From: Sphingobium algorifonticola
GTDB lineage: Bacteria; Pseudomonadota; Alphaproteobacteria; Sphingomonadales; Sphingomonadaceae
NCBI RefSeq assembly: GCF_004005485.1
Contig: NZ_RZUL01000011.1
Span: 1 to 47,652 of the forward strand
Direction: 5' to 3'
DNA: 47,652 nt
In this document: positions 1 to 7,346 of the stretch, piece by piece
How positions within the stretch are numbered: the first letter of the stretch is position 1
Layout of the letters: every line of letters begins with the position of its first letter
Program-made: the position numbers and the translations under genes
Notes under the pieces: model-generated
What the model was told of the DNA's origin: nothing
The model's input: the letters and a program-made list of their open reading frames with translations, nothing else
Databases searched by the model: none

Positions 1-126
1 GCGGGCCTCTCCGGTCGTTCTCGCCGCCCACCCCCGCCTCGGGGGACCCATGGGGTTTTGGGCAGTGCTGGAGGCACCGATGGTTTTTACCTTCCAACCG
101 CCACTTTTAGCTGGACTGTCAGGATA

Positions 127-355
127 TGTCGCGGAGATGACATCCGCCCTGCTCGGTGCGGATCTTGGCCTCCCCACCACCCATATTGACGATCACGCGG
201 CGTATATCGGCTCGTGGCTTGCGGTGCTCCGCGAGGATTCCCGTGCGATCATGACGGCTGCGGCAAAAGCCGAATCTGCTGCGGGCTATCTGCTCCGCGC
301 GACCGGCCTCGCCGCCTCGGAGACAGCCGAGGAAAAGATCCGTGCCGCGGCATGA
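127..355 (+). pseudogene. 3' remnant of ArdC-like antirestriction protein
   Basis: The last ~75 codons read VAEMTSALLGADLGLP, then a segment beginning HIDDHAAYIGSWL. This is the C-terminal end of the ArdC/DUF1738 family: zincin-like, ssDNA-binding proteins that protect incoming plasmid DNA from restriction. The N-terminal ssDNA-binding domain and the HExxH motif are absent. Homology fades upstream of about 127 and the preceding bases do not resemble the family, so a deletion or recombination junction lies near there. An ATG at 50 is in frame but would add unrelated residues. The TGA at 353-355 overlaps the ATG of the next fragment, suggesting the two were once translationally coupled. It is probably non-functional. 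Confidence 0.6.
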
Positions 356-501
356 TCGCGCGCGGCTCCCGTTCCGACCTCGCCGCCTACCGGCGGATCG
401 TCATGGAGTTCAGTGGCGGCAAGGACAGCCTCGCCACGCTCCTGATGCTCCTCGACCTCGGCGTCCCCCAGAACTCCATCGACCTGCCGGTGCGCTGGTG
501 A
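352..501 (+). pseudogene. 5' remnant of PAPS reductase-like (PP-loop) gene
   Basis: A 49-codon reading frame starts at the ATG overlapping the ArdC stop. It contains the PP-loop SGGKDSLATLLMLLDLGVP typical of phosphoadenosine-phosphosulfate reductase/DndC-like ATP pyrophosphatases, which are often plasmid-borne beside ardC. Family members run to several hundred residues and continue with a conserved histidine-rich segment. Here the frame ends at TGA 499-501 just after the PP-loop and nothing recognisable follows. It therefore looks like a truncated pseudogene; a functional 49-residue peptide is unlikely. Confidence 0.55.
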
Positions 502-653
502 AGCCTTGCCCTCAAGATCGACGTCCTCGCAGGTGCGATCCGCAACTAGGCCGGTTTCACGACGGAGCACCCTGATCAACCCCGCATCGCCGTCAGAGGA
601 GAGGGAGCCTTCGGCCTATTGAGCGCACCATAGCGCTCGAAAAGGAGGTCTTT

Positions 654-1289
654 GTGCACTTTGACACGCTCTATCGCCATAATCAGGCGCTATGCCCTTC
701 AGGCTTGGAAACCCTGCCGGCGGCTTTCCACGCACTCAACGCAGCGATCGATGACTGCCAGCGATCGGGAAAGGCGCTCGCAAGCGACGCCGCCGTCCTG
801 CTCCTCATTCGGAACCTGGCCGATATCGCCGACCGTGATGCTCCGAGCCTGACCGATCTTCGGCGCCGCTGCCGCGAAGATCGCTTAGCGGTCATCGCAG
901 CGCCAGCCCTGCTCGATATTGCGGGAAACGATATCACCACCGATATGCCGGCCAAGCGCACGTTCCATTACCAGGCACGCCGCGCGCTTGCCCGGCTGCT
1001 CGCAGCGATCGGCCTCGATCCGGATGATGCCCGGATCAACACCGTGATCCACTCAGATCTGGATGAAGGCATGACTGAGGCGCGCCATGTCGACATTGCC
1101 ATCCGCGTCGTACCGCGCGGTCTGGTTCCGGGACTTGAGCTCTCCTTCCACCGCTGCCGTGACGGCCAGGACTCTGGCAGGGTCCACCGTGCTCCTATCG
1201 CCGAATTGCTGGACGCTCCGGCGTTCGCGCGTCGGCTTGCCGCCACCATCGGTGATGTAGGCGCGATCCGCCTCGCCGCCGCTGCCTGA
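654..1289 (+). CDS. conserved hypothetical plasmid protein (211 aa)
   Basis: The GTG start at 654 has a strong Shine-Dalgarno AAGGAGG at 642-648. I do not recognise the family. The protein looks soluble, without a signal peptide or membrane segment, and its middle part (about residues 100-140) is rich in Arg, Ala and Asp. Codon use is the GC-rich pattern of the neighbours, so it is likely real. It opens a run of closely spaced plus-strand genes with the next start 22 bp downstream. No function is assigned. Confidence 0.7.
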   Translation: MHFDTLYRHNQALCPSGLETLPAAFHALNAAIDDCQRSGKALASDAAVLLLIRNLADIADRDAPSLTDLRRRCREDRLAVIAAPALLDIAGNDITTDMPAKRTFHYQARRALARLLAAIGLDPDDARINTVIHSDLDEGMTEARHVDIAIRVVPRGLVPGLELSFHRCRDGQDSGRVHRAPIAELLDAPAFARRLAATIGDVGAIRLAAAA

Positions 1290-1311
1290 CCCCCAGAGAC
1301 AGGAGATCAGC

Positions 1312-1839
1312 ATGGCTGATTACTATTCCCAGTGCGTCGTGTCGCCGATGCTTCCTTTGGGCGACCTAACGGCCGCCGAGCGGTTGATCCTGTGCAATGT
1401 CTTCGAGTCCGAAACCGAAAACGACGAACTTTACCTGTTCGCCGAGATCGGCCGGAATTCCATGATCGACCTCGAACTGCCCGATATCGTGGCGGCACTC
1501 CCCACCAGCACCGAGAGGTCAGTCGCAGCTGATCTGCTGTTAGGTGCCATAGCCAGGTTGCCTGACGATCAAACGGTGGCGGGGATCGATCTTGACGATC
1601 GCTGGATCGACATCCTGCAGGAGATCGTGCGCCGCTCACCAACGCTGACATTCATCGCGATTGAGACAGGGTTCAACTGCTCCAAGATGCGCCCGGACGG
1701 CTTCGGTGGGTCTGCGCTCGTGATTACGGCAGACTCTATCGATGCGATGTCGACCTCCCAGTTCATCGATGAAGCGCTGGCCCTGCGGCTCGGCACCGCG
1801 ACCAAACTTTCGAGCAAAGCGGGAGGGACTGATGCCTGA
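1312..1839 (+). CDS. conserved hypothetical protein (175 aa)
   Basis: The ATG at 1312 is preceded by a purine-rich SD (ACAGGAG, 1299-1305). The predicted protein is acidic and soluble, with no membrane segment, signal peptide or catalytic motif that I can name. Its last codons overlap the start of the following gene (ATG at 1832, stop 1837-1839), which indicates translational coupling with the antitoxin-like gene. It is probably part of the same plasmid accessory operon. Function unknown. Confidence 0.7.
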   Translation: MADYYSQCVVSPMLPLGDLTAAERLILCNVFESETENDELYLFAEIGRNSMIDLELPDIVAALPTSTERSVAADLLLGAIARLPDDQTVAGIDLDDRWIDILQEIVRRSPTLTFIAIETGFNCSKMRPDGFGGSALVITADSIDAMSTSQFIDEALALRLGTATKLSSKAGGTDA

Positions 1840-2476
1840 GATTATCAGCACCACCGTTTATCGGCTGAGCGAATTGTCCGGCGCGGCTGCCGAACACGCT
1901 CGCGATTGGTATCGGCGCTCGGCGCCCGATGACGGGTGGCAGGAGTTCGCTTTTGACGATTTCGCACAGATTTGCGCGATCCTCGGCGTCGATCTCGCAA
2001 CCCACCCTGTTCGGCTCTTTGGCGGGGGAACCCGTCAGGAGCCCCGCATCTGGTATTCCGGCTTCTGCAGCCAAGGCGATGGAGCCTGCTTCGAAGGTCG
2101 CTATCACTATGCGTCCGGCGCTTCGCGCGCGATCCGGACACATGCCCCGCAGGACGCCGAGCTTCATCGGATCGCCGATGGGCTGGCAGCGATCCAGCGG
2201 CGCAATTTCTATCAGCTCACCGCCGGCATCCGCCACGAGGGCCGCTACTATCACAAATATACAATGGCGATTGCTGTCGAGCGGGAAAGTGCCACGATGC
2301 AGATCATGACCTTGGGTGCCGAGGATGTGGTCATCGAACTGCTCCGTGATCTTGCGCGCTGGCTCTACCGACAGCTCGAGCAGGAATATTGGTATCAGCT
2401 CTCGGATGCCGTCGTCGATGAGGCCATCCTGGCCAATGAATATAGCTTTACCGAGGATGGCGCCTGTTTCCCCTGA
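1832..2476 (+). CDS. 'antitoxin of toxin-antitoxin stability system'-type protein (214 aa)
   Basis: The protein begins MPEIISTTVYRLSELS and contains RLFGGGTRQEPRIWYSGF, then QGDGACFEGRYHYASG and HAPQDAELHRIADGL. I recognise this as a plasmid-borne family often labelled antitoxin of a toxin-antitoxin stability system. That label is weakly grounded, and no toxin partner is evident beside it. The ATG at 1832 has the SD GGGAGGGA (1821-1828) and overlaps the upstream gene by 8 bp, so the two are probably co-expressed. Aromatic-rich, soluble, no HTH visible. A housekeeping role in plasmid establishment is equally possible. Confidence 0.65.
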   Translation: MPEIISTTVYRLSELSGAAAEHARDWYRRSAPDDGWQEFAFDDFAQICAILGVDLATHPVRLFGGGTRQEPRIWYSGFCSQGDGACFEGRYHYASGASRAIRTHAPQDAELHRIADGLAAIQRRNFYQLTAGIRHEGRYYHKYTMAIAVERESATMQIMTLGAEDVVIELLRDLARWLYRQLEQEYWYQLSDAVVDEAILANEYSFTEDGACFP

Positions 2477-2581
2477 TTGGAACAGGCTCTCCAATGATCG
2501 CCTGTCGATGGAGCGGTGCCCGTGCTCATCATCCGCAGCCTGCTGGCAGACTGACCCGACCCTATCGTCACGGAGTTCATC

Positions 2582-3039
2582 ATGGCCGATCGCGTAGCCG
2601 TCGCGATCCGCATCGGCGGAGCGCTGTCCCCTGTCCTCCCTCCTGCATTTTGCGCGGCGATCGAAAGCGACGGCGCATGCATCGACTGGGAGGGGACACC
2701 GTTCGATTCCAACGTCCTTGACCAGGGCACCTTCCTTTATCTGGCCGACCTTGACGGTGCCTGGGTCAATTCGAGGCAATCGAGCGTTTCTGTGTCGATC
2801 ATCATCTCCTGTTTGCCCGCTGGGCAGGCGGCTCGCCGGGTAGATTCGGCCCCAAGCGGGTCGTCTTCGATGGGATGCGCGTTCGCAGCTTTGCCGCATC
2901 GGATGACGACGAGTTCCTGATCTCGGCGGAAACGGTGCGCGGCCTCGGCAGCTTTGCGGCGGTGATGGCGCATTTCGCGGCAGCGGAGTTAGAGATACCC
3001 CCTTTGCGGATGGAGGGCAGCTACCAGGATCATAGCTAG
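2582..3039 (+). pseudogene. conserved small plasmid protein, split by a frameshift
   Basis: The ATG at 2582 (SD GGAG at 2572-2575) opens a frame coding MADRVAVAIRIGGALSPVLP and reads well to about codon 61 (LADLDGAW, ending 2764). Protein-like coding then continues in another frame from 2764 (GQFEAIERFCVDHHLLFARW, later RVVFDGMRV and AVMAHFAAAE) to TAG 3037-3039. Together the two parts would make ~152 residues resembling small acidic plasmid proteins found near DUF2493 genes. No slippery heptamer is visible at the junction. A one-base loss or two-base gain is the simplest reading; sequencing error or programmed frameshifting are alternatives. Confidence 0.5.
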
Positions 3040-3104
3040 AGCCAGTCCGTGCCAACACCTCGCCGCCAGAGGATGCCGCATATGGGCGCCCGCGAGGCGC
3101 TGGC

Positions 3105-3174
3105 AACCCGCGAACGGCGGGCCGAGTTGCCGTGTGCCACGGCTGCCCGCACCACCCCTTGTTCGCGGGTTTCC
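3105..3174. repeat. hairpin repeat copy A upstream of the SLOG gene
   Basis: About 70 bp nearly repeated at 5689-5758. It contains nested inverted repeats: AACCCGCGAAC (3105-3115) with GTTCGCGGGTT (3161-3171), GCGGGC (3117-3122) with GCCCGC (3145-3150), and GCCGTG (3129-3134) with CACGGC (3138-3143) around a TGC loop. It can fold into one long branched hairpin. It ends 97 bp before the SLOG gene start. It is either a regulatory element shared with ssb or a single-strand initiation/promoter structure (inference). Confidence 0.7.
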
Positions 3175-3271
3175 CTCGGCTGCGCCTCGGTGCCAGCGCC
3201 TCTTTTGCGCGCGCCCAGAGGATGGGCATCCGGCGGAGAGGCCGCCGGCACAGACAGAAAGGCTCGCTATC

Positions 3272-4231
3272 ATGTCTACATCGCTTGCAGCCGCACTCGC
3301 GGCACTGGAGCTAGGGCACCTCGAACCTCGCGCCGAAGACTTGAGCGGCATGGCACCGCCGCCGACTGAGGCCCTGGAGCAAACCGTCACCGCCATCTGG
3401 AGCGATCTCTTCACGACGATGGGCAACACGTCGCTGGAACGCGACATCGAAGATCTGGGCTGGGGCCTAGTAAACCTCTTCCACCGGGCCGCCGCCAAGA
3501 AACACGGCCTGGTCGATCGACTGACCGACGACATCCGGCTCTTGCTCGCCGAACAGGATGGCTCCGAAATCAGCACGGCCAATCTGGAAGAGAAGATTGA
3601 TCTCGCCAAGAAGGTGGAGGAATCCGCTGGCTCCTTCGAGGTCATGCGCGACATCGCGGCCGCGCACTATATTCGCGAGACTGGGAGGTCCTGGGTGCCA
3701 TCATCCGGCAATCGGATATCGCTCGGTGTCACCGCCGGGATCGTCGATGGACATGCCTTCCTGCGCGCGCGCCGCGAGCGGGCGCAGAACGCCAATATGG
3801 CGCAGGGCACGCCGGTCGTGTTTGCCGGTGGCCGGCTGACCTTCGCGAACGACGAGGATATGAAGACCTTCGCCGACAACCTCCTCGCCACGCTCAACAA
3901 GGTGCGTGCCCATGTTGGTGACATGTATCTGGTCCATGGCGGCGATATGAAGGGTATCGAACGGCTTGCAGCTTCCTGGGCCGATCAGAACGGGATCCAG
4001 CAGGTGCGCTTCGGCCTCGATCGCAAGCTGGGTGACCGCGCGGGCTTTCGCCGAAACGAGCAGATGCTCTCGCTCAAGCCGCGGTTCGTCATCGCTTTCC
4101 AGGGTAATGGTGTCATCGAACGCCTCGTTATCGAGGCAAAATCGCGGAACATCCGGATCGTCGATCGCCGTGGTCCGCTGGGAGCGGCTCCGGCATCGCT
4201 GGACCCGGCTCGCAGGCAGCGAGCGCGCTGA
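3272..4231 (+). CDS. DUF2493/SLOG-family protein (319 aa)
   Basis: The C-terminal third (about residues 181-300) carries the SLOG/YspA-like signature: VVFAGGRLT (182-190), YLVHGGDMKGIERLA (219-233), GFRRNEQML (258-266) and AFQGNGV (275-281). SLOG domains bind nucleotides or nucleotide-derived ligands, sometimes in defence and conjugation contexts. The N-terminal ~140 residues are helical and unknown. The ATG at 3272 (weak SD AGAAAGG) marks the point where homology-like coding starts; upstream codons in the frame come from the hairpin repeat. The gene follows repeat copy A and ends before a hairpin terminator. Its specific ligand cannot be told. Confidence 0.8.
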   Translation: MSTSLAAALAALELGHLEPRAEDLSGMAPPPTEALEQTVTAIWSDLFTTMGNTSLERDIEDLGWGLVNLFHRAAAKKHGLVDRLTDDIRLLLAEQDGSEISTANLEEKIDLAKKVEESAGSFEVMRDIAAAHYIRETGRSWVPSSGNRISLGVTAGIVDGHAFLRARRERAQNANMAQGTPVVFAGGRLTFANDEDMKTFADNLLATLNKVRAHVGDMYLVHGGDMKGIERLAASWADQNGIQQVRFGLDRKLGDRAGFRRNEQMLSLKPRFVIAFQGNGVIERLVIEAKSRNIRIVDRRGPLGAAPASLDPARRQRAR

Positions 4232-4239
4232 TCGGTAGC

Positions 4240-4260
4240 GGGCACCGCTTTGCGGTGCCC
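4240..4260 (+). terminator. hairpin terminator after the SLOG gene
   Basis: GGGCACCGC (4240-4248), a TTT loop and GCGGTGCCC (4252-4260) form a perfect 9-bp stem nine bases after the stop codon. No clear U-tract follows, so termination may be inefficient. Confidence 0.5.
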
Positions 4261-4372
4261 GTCTCCGCTGTACGGCACGAAGCACCAGTCAGAGAGAGGA
4301 AAGGTGGCGATGGGGTTGGTGGCCTTCGGATGATCGGAGGCCTGTCATCCAACATTATGAGGGAGATTTTTC

Positions 4373-4849
4373 ATGGCTCACCCCGATGCGACCCCGCTTG
4401 CGCCCATAGACTGGAACATCGTCATGGCGCGACATGCCGCTTTCGAAGCCAAAAGCGCGTCGCTCGTCGCTGTGAACAAGGCTTGCCTGTTCGAGGTGCT
4501 TGCAGCTGCGGGAATATCCAGTGTGCTGGTCCAGTTCGATGGCGGCGGCGATTCCGGGCAGATCGAAAGTGTCGAGGCCTTTGCTGGTGACGCGCCCGCC
4601 GATCTGCCGGGCGTGGACGTGGCCATGATCATCCCCCTTGCCGACGGTATGGATACCAGGTCCGAAACAACACCGATCGCCGATGCGATCGAGAGCCTGG
4701 CCTTCGATCTGCTGACGGCTACCCATGCGGGGTGGGAAAATAATGACGGTGCCTATGGCGAGTTCCGGTTCGACGTCGCCGCCGGGACGATCAGCCTCGA
4801 CCACAATGATCGCTACGTCGCGGTCGAATCCTACGAACATCAGTGGTGA
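4373..4849 (+). CDS. DUF6878-like protein (158 aa)
   Basis: The segments MARHAAFEAKSA, FDGGGDSGQIESVE, then GWENNDGAYGEFRFDVA and ISLDHNDRYVAVE are the pattern I associate with DUF6878, a family of unknown function common on alphaproteobacterial plasmids. It is acidic and soluble with no signal peptide. The ATG at 4373 has the SD GAGGGAG (4357-4363). The next gene begins 10 bp after its stop, so the two form a small operon. No biochemical role can be inferred. Confidence 0.75.
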   Translation: MAHPDATPLAPIDWNIVMARHAAFEAKSASLVAVNKACLFEVLAAAGISSVLVQFDGGGDSGQIESVEAFAGDAPADLPGVDVAMIIPLADGMDTRSETTPIADAIESLAFDLLTATHAGWENNDGAYGEFRFDVAAGTISLDHNDRYVAVESYEHQW

Positions 4850-4859
4850 GGAGGGCGAG

Positions 4860-5273
4860 ATGGGACATTGCTATCACCACGCGCTTTCGTCGGTCCGTAA
4901 ATGGGGCGGCTCGCCGGAAGACTATCTGCCGCTCCACCAGTGGTTCGACGAATCCAAGGCGATCACCGCCGATTATCGGCACCGGGCGCTGCGCCATCAT
5001 GCCGAGGGCGTCTTCATGCTGGAGCGCTTCTTTGGCGCGACGATCACCGTGTCCTCGGGCCGGGTCGTACCCGTCCGTCTGGTCGGCGAGCAGCATGTGC
5101 TCGAGGATCTCGGCTTCATCCCGAGCTTTGCCGACTGGGTCCGGTGCATCCAGCCCAAGCCCTGGATGGGGCGCGCCCAGCCTATACATAAGCTGGTCGA
5201 TCCTTTTGCGGCACCGGCGGTCAACATGGCCGACCCGGCTTCAGCGGAGACGCGCGGGTCTTCGGTACCCTGA
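4860..5273 (+). CDS. DUF6915-like protein (137 aa)
   Basis: The protein reads HHALSSVRKWGGSPEDYLPL, HQWFDESKAITADYRHRALR, then HAEGVFMLERFFG and ending LGFIPSFADWVRCIQPKPWM. It belongs to a small conserved family (DUF6915 as I recall it) that is a regular neighbour of DUF6878 genes. The density of His, Trp and Glu in the first 60 residues could suit metal binding or catalysis, but no defined motif is recognised. The ATG at 4860 follows SD GAGGAGGG with normal spacing. The C-terminal 25 residues look variable. Confidence 0.75.
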   Translation: MGHCYHHALSSVRKWGGSPEDYLPLHQWFDESKAITADYRHRALRHHAEGVFMLERFFGATITVSSGRVVPVRLVGEQHVLEDLGFIPSFADWVRCIQPKPWMGRAQPIHKLVDPFAAPAVNMADPASAETRGSSVP

Positions 5274-5688
5274 TTGTCCTTGCGCGTTCACTGCATGGCG
5301 ATCGCAGGATGAAGGCCTCCCGGTATGCTCGGCGTCGCAGGCTTGAGGTTTTCCGGAGCGCGCGCGCGTACGGCACGGGCCTGAACCATCACCTTCATGC
5401 ATCAAGCCGTATACTGGTCAGGTCTTGCCGCCGTGCCTTGGACAGGCAGGAGCCATCCGGTGTCCTCGACGCGGTGATCGTCAGGCTTGTGACGTGACCT
5501 GCGGATGCGTCTGGACAGTGACGCAAAAGGCAGAGGCGATCATGGCACCGCCGCGGGAACGGTGGGGCGGCCAGGGACATTGGCTGGAAGAGCGGTGTGT
5601 TCTGCACGGTTTCCTGGAGTCTCGTGTCAGCACGAAGAGATAATCCCTCCTTTTGATCTGACCCCTAAGTCGGCCGTCCGCCGCCTCC
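5274..5688. other. intergenic stretch with no confident gene
   Basis: About 415 bp with broken short frames. The only candidate is a 33-codon ORF at 5542-5643 (MAPPRERWGGQGHWLEERC at its start) with a weak SD; I cannot support it as a gene. The stretch may hold a decayed gene. The hairpin repeat copy B follows immediately. Confidence 0.4.
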
Positions 5689-5758
5689 AACCCGCGAACC
5701 TTCGGGCCGAGTTGCCGTGTACCACGGCTGCCCGCACCACCCCTTGTCTCGGGGTTTC
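5689..5758. repeat. hairpin repeat copy B upstream of ssb
   Basis: Second copy of the ~70-bp element at 3105-3174, roughly 90% identical by eye. GCCGTG (5714-5719) pairs with CACGGC (5723-5728) around TAC, and CGGGC (5703-5707) pairs with GCCCG (5730-5734). The outer arm AACCCGCGA pairs imperfectly with TCTCGGGGTT. It ends about 105 bp before the ssb start, almost the same distance as copy A from its gene. Confidence 0.7.
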
Positions 5759-5864
5759 CCCTCCGGCGCTTGCGCGCCTCTCGGTGGAGGCACCGTCCTG
5801 GCCGCCTTTTTCGGGGATCAGTCGAAGGGATCATCCTTCGGCCGACAGATAAGGAAACCTCGAC

Positions 5865-6278
5865 ATGCAGAACATCGTCATCCTCGCCGGCCACGTCGGC
5901 GCCACCCCGGAAGCCCGCACCACGCAGGGCGGCACCAAAATCACCCACTTCAGCCTTGCGACCTCGCGGCCCAAGCGTGACAGCGACGGCAAGGTCATCA
6001 AGGATCGCGACGGCTACCGCGTCGAGGACACCGAATGGCACCGGATCACCTGCTTCAACGGGGTCGGCAAGACGGTGGAGGACTATGTCACCAAGGGCAT
6101 GAAGGTGATGGTCCGCGGCCGGATCCACTATACGAGCTGGACTGATCAGGACGACATCAAGCGTTACGGCACCGAGATCATCGCCGACGAGGTGACCTTC
6201 CTCACCCGCGCCAAGGCTGCGAGCGGCGACCAGGGCGGCAATGACAGCTCGGTCGATGACGACGAAATTCCCTTCTGA
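5865..6278 (+). CDS. ssb: single-stranded DNA-binding protein (137 aa)
   Basis: An OB-fold SSB: it starts MQNIVILAGHVGATPEARTT, has HFSLATSRPK and DTEWHRITCFNGVGKTVEDY, and ends with the acidic tip DDDEIPF that binds SSB-interacting proteins. It is short for an SSB because the linker is brief, as is usual in plasmid copies. It coats ssDNA and, on conjugative plasmids, is typically a leading-region gene expressed early in the recipient. The ATG at 5865 has SD AAGGAA. A strong terminator follows and a conserved hairpin repeat lies upstream. Confidence 0.95.
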   Translation: MQNIVILAGHVGATPEARTTQGGTKITHFSLATSRPKRDSDGKVIKDRDGYRVEDTEWHRITCFNGVGKTVEDYVTKGMKVMVRGRIHYTSWTDQDDIKRYGTEIIADEVTFLTRAKAASGDQGGNDSSVDDDEIPF

Positions 6279-6288
6279 GGCCGGCGAA

Positions 6289-6319
6289 GGCCCGGCGGCT
6301 CATGCCGCCGGGCCTTTTT
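6289..6319 (+). terminator. rho-independent terminator of ssb
   Basis: GGCCCGGCGGC (6289-6299), a four-base loop, GCCGCCGGGCC (6304-6314) and TTTTT (6315-6319). This is a perfect 11-bp GC-rich stem with a U-tract directly after ssb. Confidence 0.95.
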
Positions 6320-6409
6320 GCTGTTTTCCGCAGCACGCTTCGAGATCGAGGAAAGATTAGGAAATGGATCTGGAAGATCGCGGCTAGGATATTGCTCTTC
6401 CGCGTCCTC

Positions 6410-6838
6410 TCAGCGGCAGTGGCCCGCCGCATAGCGGCGCCATCGCAGCACCGTGCCGGTCGCAATCATGGCGCAGCTGATGTCGCCGATCGCTGGCGCG
6501 GCGCACCAGGCACCGGTGCGATCTCCTTTCGCATTACCAGTCGATCGGCATTGGAGTGTCGGACCTTTGACAAGGATATGGCCTGTGGCGCTGCGCCCCT
6601 TCGCGCCGCCCAGCAACCGCACCAGCGTGTCGCGCGCGACAATCCCGCTGGCGCGCGGGCAGGGGTGTCCCGTGCGGCACGAGCCATCGATCTCTCGCGC
6701 CGCTATCCCAGCGAGCCGGATCCGTGGTCCCTCGCGGCACCAGATCGGGCCATCGCCGTCCCAGACCCTGACGGGTGTGCAAGCGAACAACTGGCCGTTG
6801 GGCACGACCGCGACGGCAAGCAGAAATACAGCGAGCAT
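6410..6838 (-). CDS. secreted SNase-like (thermonuclease-family) protein, catalytic Asp missing
   Basis: A hydrophobic N-terminus (MLAVFLLAVAVVPNGQLFA) looks like a signal peptide. The staphylococcal-nuclease core follows: VRVWDGDG (23-30) and PRIRLAGIAAREIDG (38-52). In active members the second motif is RLxGIDAPE; here Ala46 replaces the catalytic/Ca-binding Asp while the following Glu49 remains. Length (142 aa) fits plasmid SNase-like proteins. It may be a degenerate or non-catalytic nuclease acting in the periplasm. The small gene at 6867 lies just upstream on the same strand and may be in the same operon. Confidence 0.6.
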   Translation of the reverse strand: MLAVFLLAVAVVPNGQLFACTPVRVWDGDGPIWCREGPRIRLAGIAAREIDGSCRTGHPCPRASGIVARDTLVRLLGGAKGRSATGHILVKGPTLQCRSTGNAKGDRTGAWCAAPAIGDISCAMIATGTVLRWRRYAAGHCR

Positions 6839-6866
6839 CAGCGCTCAATCCGAAACGTGGCGGGCG

Positions 6867-7091
6867 TCATCCTTCAGGGAAGAGCGGCAACGTATCCGAC
6901 CTCGCAGCGGGCTCGTCAGCGAGGATATCGTAGCAGCGCAAACGCACTGCCAGGTGTCGCGCCAACTCCGCCGTTGCACGGCGTCGTGCAACGGTATCGC
7001 CACACCCAATATCGGTGACGAGGGCCGGTTCGGCCGTTGCGAGCGACACCTCGAGATGGAGGGCCAGGCTATCTTCATCGACTCGGAGCAT
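6867..7091 (-). CDS. small hypothetical protein (74 aa)
   Basis: Starting at the ATG at 7091 the frame codes MLRVDEDSLALHLEV, then LATAEPALVTDIGCGDTVAR and ends TLPLFPEG. A TTG at 7127 would extend it by 12 residues. Codon bias is like the neighbours and the product looks like a folded small acidic protein. It is on the same strand as, and 28 bp upstream of, the SNase-like gene. Function unknown; existence moderately supported. Confidence 0.4.
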   Translation of the reverse strand: MLRVDEDSLALHLEVSLATAEPALVTDIGCGDTVARRRATAELARHLAVRLRCYDILADEPAARSDTLPLFPEG

Positions 7092-7177
7092 GGCCACAGA
7101 ATAGAACAAAGAACGAACATCTATCAAGTGTCGATATCCAGTGAGTCACCCATATAGGGGCCTGGGTAACGCCGAGC

Positions 7178-7303
7178 ATGATTGTCTGGACATCACACGG
7201 CGTCCCCAACAGCGTGCTGATCGCCAAGCCCTTCGCGATCGGCCAGATCGTCACGGTGGTTCCGCAGTTGCTTAACCCCGTCGGACGAGCTGTCGGCGAA
7301 TAG
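7178..7303 (+). pseudogene. C-terminal remnant of a response-regulator receiver domain
   Basis: A 41-codon frame reads VLIAKPFAIGQIVTVVPQLL near its end. The conserved switch Lys-Pro-Phe followed by the alpha-5 helix matches the last ~30 residues of CheY-like receiver domains. The phospho-acceptor Asp and the first four beta-strands are absent and the frame has a stop shortly upstream (7142-7144). This is a decayed gene fragment, not a functional regulator. Confidence 0.45.
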
Positions 7304-7346
7304 GGCAATTTGGAAGGTCTAATCCAAATATGCCGGTCAGGCAGGA

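Noticed and set aside
1763..3229. A 488-codon open frame on the minus strand
   Set aside because: It runs antisense across the antitoxin-like and frameshifted genes, has no recognisable domain, and its composition is that of a high-GC shadow frame.
5542..5643. 33-codon plus-strand ORF with a weak SD
   Set aside because: Too short, with no recognised product or conservation evidence available here.
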